Part shown: positions 57,111 to 64,000 of the stretch, piece by piece
How positions within the stretch are numbered: position 1 is the first letter of the stretch
Layout of the letters: each line of letters begins with the position of its first letter
Source of the DNA: Talinum fruticosum
Taxonomy: Eukaryota > Streptophyta > Magnoliopsida > Caryophyllales > Talinaceae
Length of the DNA: 64,000 nucleotides
Reading direction: 5' to 3'
Assembly (NCBI GenBank): GCA_021018815.1
Contig: JAITYX010000041.1
Span: 2,790,001-2,854,000, forward strand
Notes under the pieces: generated by a model
Databases searched by the model: none
Told to the model about the DNA's origin: nothing
The model's input: only the letters and a program-made list of their open reading frames with translations
Program-made: the position numbers and the translations under genes

Positions 57111-57759
57111 AATGAATGAAAGAGATAGAGAGAAACTGAGAGGAGTAGAAGTAGGAGTAGAATTGAAAGAGTAGAAGATAGAAGGTAGGAGTGAGAACCT
57201 AAGTCCGAGTTTGAGCGAGTTGAAAGAGTCCGAGTGAAAGTAAGCATTTTTATTACCGAGTTTCTAAGAGTGTGAGAGAAAAGTAGCAAAGCATGAAAAT
57301 GAGTATAAATAAATGCTATTTATAGATAGAAGCTCTCAACAGATAGAAACCATAATTGACCTAGAGAACAATGCAACAGACTAATTTGAATAGTTACAAT
57401 TCCAAGTGTCTTTCTCAAAACTATTTCCCAACAGCTAGTTTTCCAGTCGATTGCGTGGGAATTAGTAAGAAAGAATTTAGAAAATTTTTCTAAGATTGTC
57501 TATTGATTAGAGATGACTTACGAAGTTTTGTTGTCCATTTATCTTAATTGATTCGGACTTAGTTATATGTCCGAGTGCTCGGAAGCAACTTAGTTACCAA
57601 CAACTTAAGCTCGGTTTCATGAATTCTCAATCGAACTACCAGTCATTCAAACTTTAGTTAATCAAAACATGTTTGAACAATATAAGCATATAATAATTCA
57701 AGCAATGCAACATGTAATCATGCATTTAACATACCAAGCTCATTTCTAATAAAGCAAAA

Positions 57760-59225
57760 TTGATCTTCACCTAATGGTTTAGTGAAAATATCATCCAATT
57801 GGAGCTTATTAGGAATGAATTCAAGTTCTATATCACCTTTTTCAGTCTCTTAGAAAGTGATATCCAACCTCAATGTGCTTAGTCTTTGAATAATGAACTG
57901 GGTTCTTTGTAATGTTGTTAGCACTTTGATTATCGCACTTGATATGAATGGTTGAGAAGGTCAATCCCAAATCCTTGAGATATTGCTTGATCCATAACAA
58001 TTGAGCACAACAAGCTCCTCGCTACTATATTCCCAGTCTCAACTATTGATAAAGGCGACAAAATTTTACTTCTTTGAGTGCTAAGTGATAAGTGATTGAC
58101 CTAGAAATTGGCATGCTCCTAAAGTACTCTTCCTATCAACCTTGTATCTAGCATAATCAGCATCCGATTAGCCACCGAGAATCAAACCCGAGTCCTTTTA
58201 GTACTAAAGACCAAGTGTCCGAGTCCCTACAAGATATCTCAAGATTTTTTCATCTGCGGTGAGATGTGATTCTTTTAGAATAATTTAAAATCTTGAATAT
58301 AGATAAACACTAAACAATATATCTAGCCTACTAGAAGTAAGCTAAAGTAGAGATCTGATCATACCTCCGTAGTGCTTTTGATCTACTAACTTATCCTTCT
58401 CGGTTGAGTCTAGTTTGATACTACTGCCCATAGGATTTGGAACCGGCTTAACATCTTAAAGTTTGTACTTCTTGAGTAACTCATCCGCATGCTTGCACTG
58501 ATGGATATAGATTCCATCTTTATCTTGCTTGATTTGTAGTCCAAGGAAGAAATTCAATTATCCCATCATAATCATTTGGAATTCCTCTCTCATGAGCTCG
58601 GAAAATTCTTGACATAGAATTTCATTAGTAGCACCAAAGATTATATCATCAACATAAATTTGAATGATAATAAAATCTTTCCCCTTAGTTTTTGTAAATA
58701 AGGTTTTTACAATCAAACCTCTTTTAAATCTATTTTCAAGGAAAAAGTTATTTAATCTTTCATACCAAGCTCTTGGAGCTTGTTTTATACCATATAAAGC
58801 TTTTCACTATTTGAAAACATGATTTGAAAATTAAGAGTTTTCAAATCCAAGGGGTTGCTCTATATATACTTCCTCTTTAATATAACCATTCAAAAATACA
58901 CATTTCACATCCATTGAAATAACTTTATGTTCATGCTAAATGCAAGTGCTAAAATAATTTCGAATTGCTTCAATCCTAGTAAAAGGTGCAAAGGTTTCCC
59001 TACAATCTATTCTCGTCCACTTGGTTATATCATTGGGCTATAAGTTTAGTCTTGTTTCGACTACCAACCCCTCCTCATCCAGTTTGTTCTTGAATATCCA
59101 TTTGGTTCCTATTACTAGGTTGTCGGAAGGTCGTTTGGTTAAGGTCTAAACTTGGTTTCTTTCAAATTGTGGGAGCTTTTCTTGAATGGCCTCTACCCAT
59201 AGCAGTTTAAGTAGGGCTTCTATTA
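57760..59225 (-). pseudogene. SIRE-like pol relic: RT and RNase H
   Basis: From 59,225 downwards: LLWVEAIQEKLPQFERN (59,215), TKWIFKNKLDEEG (about 59,105-59,070), SMDVKCVFLNGYIKEEVYIEQP (about 58,920-58,855), LYGIKQAPRAWYERLN (58,797-58,750), IQIYVDDIIFGATNE (58,665-58,622; both Asp retained), NFFLGLQIKQDKDGIYIHQ (58,555-58,500), SDADYARYKVDRKST (about 58,160), and the C-terminal GDIELEFIPNKLQLDDIFTK (57,840-57,780). The central RNase H active-site boxes are eroded. It is continuous through the site where element 1 carries the family-X LTR. Confidence 0.85.
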
Positions 59226-59626
59226 TATTTTTAGGATCAATTAATGATAAGAATGCTGAAAATGCACAGAGACTATTCAAAGAAGATCGAATTCTTACCC
59301 CTGAGTTGATGTCGAAATGATATTTTCGGGTAGATGACTAGAAGCATACTTAAAAGCTTTACCTGACATGTGGTTTACCAGATTAGAGGTTGAGCATTTA
59401 TATCTTCAACTATCTAAGTTGGTTGTATCTCATCTACTTCTTATGCTTCGGTTGTCCGAGTTGTTCTTGAACTAGGTCAGCTTGAGTTGCCTTAGTTATT
59501 TTATTTCCCGTCATTATGAGTTCAACTTCAACTAAGTCATTATCATTGCTGTTTAGCTTAAAATATGAGAAGGTGGATTCACTTAACCTGTCATTGTCAA
59601 TGTTCGACATAAGTAAGTCTTAAATT
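59226..59626 (-). other. SIRE-like integrase-RT linker
   Basis: Decayed linker with acidic-Ser wording on the minus strand; no domain. Ends where the LTR insertion begins. Confidence 0.45.
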
Positions 59627-61075
59627 TGTAACCTCAAGTACACGACGTAGTTGTAGATAGCCGACAAGTATGGGTCGTGTCCGAGAGGGAGTTGTATTTT
59701 AAATATCGAAGCTATTTTAAACTTTATGCCTAGGAGAGCCAGCAGAGATGGGAGATGATAACCGATATAATCCTAGAATGCAGTAAAAGAATACTCGGCA
59801 TTGTGATTTTACCACTTAATAAACCAACTAATCCACACAAGCCTAAACCTACAAAGCCTATGCAAGTATTTAGGAGTGGTCGGTTCCACCATCAAAGGCC
59901 ACTCAAGCCATACTTTCAAAGGTCATGAGCTAATCTAATTGTTCTAACCACCTACTTTTGTGGGGTTAGCCCAATTAAACTACAAGAATAGCAAACTTTG
60001 GACCTAGCAAGGATTCCAGCTATTCTCATGCCGAAATCCCGACTATTCTCTATACCCACGCTAGCAAATTGGCTCCATCTTTCAGTGATAGACCTATAAC
60101 CCAAAAAATCAAGAAAAAAAAATTCCTTTCGGGTATTTCACCAAACACGTGGTGGGCATGGCAAACAATCCCAAATAACAAGAATAAACTAGGTTGGTTA
60201 AGGCCTAAACAAGATCAATTAGCCATTAGAGAGGCTAATCATAATCAAAGCATCCAAATTTAACTACTAATTAACATAAAGCAGGAAATAAGTATAAAAA
60301 CTAAACTAAAGAACAAACTAGCACAAACCGACGTGAATAAGAACATAAACTAATTAATTAAACTCAAACATGAAAATGAACAATTAATCTAACTATAATT
60401 AACATCTAGACAAACAAAAATTGAATCTTGAAACTAAATTGAACAATCAAAATATTAAACTTGAAGTAAAGAGGAAGAGAGAAAGAGAAAACTTATCCTT
60501 TGAATTGAAATTGAAGGTTCGAATCCAAAATCTTGTGCAAAACTCTACACTAATCTCCCCCTAATGGGTTTTTATTTTGGCTAAGTAAGAACCCTAGGAG
60601 GTCCCCTCTAATCCCTAAAAACCAAACTCCTATCATTGGAGCCAAACTTTACTATTTATAATCGCAAAATCGGCAAAAACGCACAAGAAGGATCGGCACG
60701 AGTTGTGCTTGGATTTACGGGAAGATGGCACCAGTAGTGCTAGGTTGGCATAGCCAGTGCTGGACATCAGCATGGGGCATTGCTACACCCACGCTTCACT
60801 TGTGCTTCCTCACGATATTTCCGGAAAATTTGCTAAAATTGATAACACCGGTAATGCCAGGTTGCCACGACCGGTGCTCGACTTCGGCGTGGGCGAGTCT
60901 TGCACTGTGCTTCCTTATTATCTTCTTTGTTTTGCTTCCTTTTGAGCTTAAAGATTTTCCTATTAGCTCAATTTTAATGTATTACCTACAAAAGTAACTA
61001 AACCGGGTAAAAATCCTTGAAATATATTATTTTACAAGCTAAAAACTAAGTAAATAAGGGTATAAATGATTTAAT
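59627..61075 (-). mobile_element. Athila-type LTR (solo or truncated) inside SIRE-like element 2
   Basis: At its lower end, caagtatgggtcgtgtccga (59,668) is the mirror of the cacgatccgtacttg block near the 3' end of the Athila-like LTR (40,400). At 60,690-60,910 there are repeated gcacgag/cagtgctgg/gaccggtgc motifs in place of the gcacggcc cluster. It lies between integrase and RT of SIRE-like element 2, where no such sequence belongs. The precise ends and target duplication are not resolved. Frames at 60,069-60,997 are compositional. Confidence 0.5.
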
Positions 61076-61084
61076 ATTTGGACC

Positions 61085-62160
61085 GAATAGTCAACTACAT
61101 AAAAAATATCATGGATACTTTCTTCCACTTTGTTAGTCCTTTCATTGAAATGCGGTAAGCTTTGCTATGTAAAGAATAACATAGAAATATATCTTCATCT
61201 AGCCTAGCATCAAACTTAGTCAAATGTTCCTTACCATTATTCTGTACAAAACACGTACACCGAATTGCTAGAAGTATGAGATGTTGGGCTTCTTTCCCTT
61301 GTATACCTCGCATGGTGTTTTCTTCAGTATGGGTAGAATGAGGCATATGTTGATTGTGTAATTTGCTGTGTTCATCTGCCTCAACCCAAAAATAGTAAGG
61401 ATGATCGTTTTCAATGATCATGGCCCTTCTTATTTCATCAAGAGTTCTATTCTTTCTTTCCACCACTCTGTTTTGTTAGGGGTTCTAGGTGCAGAAATGT
61501 TTGTGGGAGATGTAATTTTTGTCAGAAAAGTTTACAAATTTTAAGTAATCGAATTCCCGTCCATGGTCGGTTCTTATCTTTCTGATCCGAGTCTCAAACT
61601 CTTCTTGAATTTGCCTGCAGACTTTTGTCAACTCCATAAAGGCTTCGTTCTTGTTTCTCGAGAGAACAAACCCAGGTAAATCATGTTTAATCATCAACAA
61701 TAACTAGCACATATGATTTAGCTCTTAGACTTTTAACAAGGATTCACCATGTTAGTCCATATGAATTAATTCAAGCAATTTCATGGTGGAAACAATTTCT
61801 AGTGGCTTAAATAAAGATCTAACTTGTTTCCCTTTTGTATATGCGTCACAAATTTTATCTTTCTTAAAATTACATTTAGGGAGTCCTCAAACTAACCCTT
61901 ATCAAGAAATTTCTTAATGGTATGCATACTAATATAACCTAACCTATGATGCCATGTCCATGAATCATCATTAGTAGAAGCTTTTAAACATGACAAGTTC
62001 TGAGCAGAATCGAGAGAGGAATGACATAAGTGTCACTTAACCTCAAACTAGAGAGCTTTGTCTCATTTGAAGTAGCATCGTAATGAAACAATTGATCTAA
62101 GTGAACCTTACCTGTTATCCTTTGTGACATAATTGGGTGATACTCAAAAGATTATACTTG
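61085..62160 (-). pseudogene. SIRE-like integrase relic
   Basis: GAG-pre-integrase with WTWHHRLGYISMHTIKKFL (about 61,970-61,915); then the core: YVLVIVDD (about 61,715), RIRKIRTDHGREFDYLKF (61,588-61,535; second catalytic Asp in DHGREF), VERKNRTLDEIRRAM (61,463-61,420; catalytic Glu), and FDARLDEDIFLCY (about 61,220-61,180). One stop separates the two core pieces; the zinc-finger Cys pair is damaged. Confidence 0.83.
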
Positions 62161-62440
62161 AGCCCCTTGATAAGTAGATTGGCATGACTGAGTTGTCACC
62201 ATGACCAACCCTTCCAATCGCTACAATCTTATCCTTGTTGTTATCTTCAAAGGTGACCTATCCTCCTTTCATCTTTTCTAACTCAGAAAACACTCTTGAA
62301 TCTCCGGACATGTGTCTTAAGCAACCACTCGTCAAGATACCACTGGGCTTTCTTTTTTATCTTAGGTGCCTGCAAAGTACAAACACACTAACCCTTCTCA
62401 CTTCTTCTTATAAACCAAGTAACTGTCCTTATTGAGGTTA
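62161..62440 (-). pseudogene. SIRE-like protease C-terminal relic
   Basis: MTGDSRVFSELEKMKGG and VTFEDNNKDKIVAIGRVG (62,312-62,205) match the copia stretch between protease and GAG-pre-integrase (the usual HMTGD block). Confidence 0.7.
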
Positions 62441-63560
62441 GCTTTTGAGGAAGAGCAGTTTTGGGAACCGAACTTTGAATAATTTTGGTTTTGGTCTAAA
62501 TTTGACCCTTCTTCATAGGAAACTGAGTCTTTTTGGTGAAAAACTTGCTTTTTGTAAACAAACTAAGGTGACTTCTTTTGAGAAACAATTCTATGCTTAG
62601 TCCCTTTCTTCTTTGAATGGATAGGATCTGTGCTCAGCCTTTCTAAAATGAAATTTTTGAGAATCATTTTTTATAAGACTCTTATAGGAGTTATCCTCTT
62701 TTTCGAGTTTTAACCAAGTCCCTCTTTTCAAAAAGAAACACATTAAGAGCCTAGAAGTAGATCAAAGTTTTTCGACCTTGAGTGAGTTCCGAAACAAGGT
62801 CTTGAGACTCTGTGAGTTTCTTTTTCGAGTTGCTCATTTTCTGTTCTAAGGCACTCGACTTAGTCTCATTATCTTGAGAACTAGTCTCAAGTACCTTTAT
62901 GTTGAGTCTCAATTTTTCCAAATCCATTTTTAAAACATTGTTTTCAAATTTTAGAGACTCTAGTTTTTCTTTGAATAGAGAAGAATCAAAATTAGACTTA
63001 GAATCAAAATTAGAATTTTCCTCGAAAGTAAAGATATATCTAGCTAAATCTCGCTTAAAGAATTTGAGGAAATAGTCGATTACCTCCCGAGGGTTAGTTT
63101 CCTCGGTGTCAAATGTTACTGATTCTAATGCAGATTTAGTTTCGAGTACGTTAAGGCTATGAGACAAGTTGATTAATCTTTAGTGTCATGATTGCCTTCC
63201 TCTAACTCTTCATAACTCTAGGTTTCCATCATTGCCTTCTTTCTCTTCCGATCTTCTCTTCTCTTTGGGTAATCCTTGGCAATGTTTTCCTTGCTACCAC
63301 ACTCAAGGCAACGAGAGCTTTTAGTTAAAGAAGAATTTCTAGTGGATGAGAATTTATATTTTTCTCCTTTTTGAATATCTCATTTTTGGGTTTCTTCTAC
63401 CATTTCTTGTACTTCATCATTCATTTGAAGCCTCGACAAGAAGTTTCATGGGATCTTCCTCCGAGTCTCGGGAACTTAGACTAAGACCAAGTTCCTCTAA
63501 GGCTTTAAGAGCAATGTTCTTCTTGGTGTTGACCTCTATTTTCCTAGTTTTTGTTCCCCT
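62441..63560 (-). pseudogene. SIRE-like gag relic with coiled coil
   Basis: 63,480-63,420: ALEELGLSLSSRDSEEDPM-like acidic segment. About 63,312-63,275: zinc knuckle start CLECGSKENIAKDY with the third and fourth ligands lost (His and Cys replaced). 63,167-62,751: 138 uninterrupted codons with a heptad coiled coil (KEKLESLKFENNVLKMDLEK, 63,000-62,900). The order knuckle then coiled coil is as in SIRE gag. Confidence 0.75.
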
Positions 63561-63599
63561 ACTAAGCTTAGTTTTCCTATTTTTTTGTGCTATTCAACA

Positions 63600-64000
63600 T
63601 CTCAATTGATGTTATCCACTCTTCAGACAAGTAGTCCTCGCAATGTCAATGTCTTCGAATCATTTGTGGCAACTATGGTGCTAGCCCTTGGAATAATTTG
63701 GGCCATGCTTGCTCCTGTTTTGCCACGACCACGGCTTACACCAAAATTATGTTGGGACATTTGCCCCTTGCTGCATCCTCTTCCATCAGTGCAAGGTTTG
63801 TCAAGTTAGATTGTTTTTCCTTTAGGATTAATGTAAGCAATTGAACTCATCACCTTATGTCTCTTTAACTTGTTGTCCCATATAGGTTGTGACCGAGGCC
63901 TAGGATAAATTGATGCACACAATCCTCTTGTTGCTTCAGCTGTTATTTGTTTATCTCACACTTGCTTCGATGCAAATGCATAATATTGTCGGTTTATATT
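63600..64000. other. Unassigned right edge
   Basis: On the minus strand a short Arg/Gly/Ser-rich stretch (SRGRGKTGASMAQ, about 63,750) could be part of another gag, but the rest is lost at the window edge. Confidence 0.35.

Larger units (their letters stand above)
56820..63640 (-). mobile_element. SIRE-like Ty1/copia element 2 (interrupted, no LTRs in view)
   Basis: Minus-strand order from 63.6 kb: gag with coiled coil and zinc knuckle, protease tail, GAG-pre-integrase and integrase, (Athila-type LTR insertion at 59.6-61.1), RT, RNase H, then a short third ORF. The 3' LTR end seen in element 1 is not found here; the element ends near 56,820 against Tat/Ogre-like sequence. All frames are broken. 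Confidence 0.8.

Noticed and set aside
1..64000. tRNA, rRNA, CRISPR, toxin genes or plant virus (pararetrovirus) insertions
   Set aside because: I saw no cloverleaf with tRNA signatures, no rRNA-like sequence, no spacer arrays and no movement-protein or coat-protein motifs; all RT domains fit LTR-retrotransposon lineages.
1..64000. A clearly new biological system
   Set aside because: The recognisable structure is explained by nested transposable elements and one host-gene exon. The gag-only element, the LTR leader-donor cassette and the SIRE-like third ORF are leads, not demonstrated systems.

Overview
This is repeat-dominated nuclear DNA of a flowering plant, most likely a eudicot. It is AT-rich with islands of GC-rich sequence. 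Nearly everything recognisable is transposable-element DNA of plant-specific lineages (Ty3/gypsy chromovirus, Athila-like and Tat/Ogre-like; Ty1/copia including SIRE-like; CACTA; Stowaway-like), mostly broken by stops and frameshifts. I see no bacterial operons, rRNA, tRNA or CRISPR. The exact species cannot be read from the window.

Layout. 1-4.6 kb: AT-rich DNA with a decayed Myb/SANT-like gene relic on the minus strand (3.47-4.18 kb). 4.68-19.4 kb: a nest. A large LTR (family X) on the minus strand is split by a second family-X LTR in the opposite direction; that LTR is split by a 10 kb CACTA element (7,705-17,743), which in turn holds a broken minus-strand chromovirus (10,440 to about 16,980) with gag, RT, RNase H, a chromodomain and one LTR. 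19.4-26.2 kb: 3' part of a minus-strand SIRE-like copia element, split by a near-complete family-X solo LTR (22,246-25,473). 26.2-29.4 kb: 3' half of a plus-strand copia element (RT, RNase H, 3' LTR). 29.4-34 kb: the only host-like island, with two MITEs and the first exon, leader and TATA box of a CHUP1/IPGA1-like coiled-coil protein gene (32,495-33,259, minus). About 34.0-46.4 kb: a plus-strand CACTA element carrying relics of Ptta/En/Spm-type transposase, a DUF8039-like segment and a Ulp1-like protease, split by a complete Athila-like element (38,997-46,342) with matching 5-bp target duplications. That element keeps gag and protease but has no RT, RNase H or integrase. 46.6-49.9 kb: another family-X solo LTR. 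49.9-56.7 kb: degenerate Tat/Ogre-like gypsy element, plus strand. 56.8-63.6 kb: second SIRE-like element, minus strand, split by an Athila-type LTR at 59.6-61.1 kb.

How the parts relate. Most retroelements here could move only with proteins supplied elsewhere. The nesting gives a relative order of insertions. Three features go beyond simple wreckage. Family-X and chromovirus LTRs share a layout of GC-rich leader followed by a splice-donor-like site. The two SIRE-like copies share a short third reading frame with its own TATA-like box and pyrimidine-rich leader. The Athila-like element is a structurally complete gag-protease-only form. I did not find a clearly new biological system; these are the best leads.
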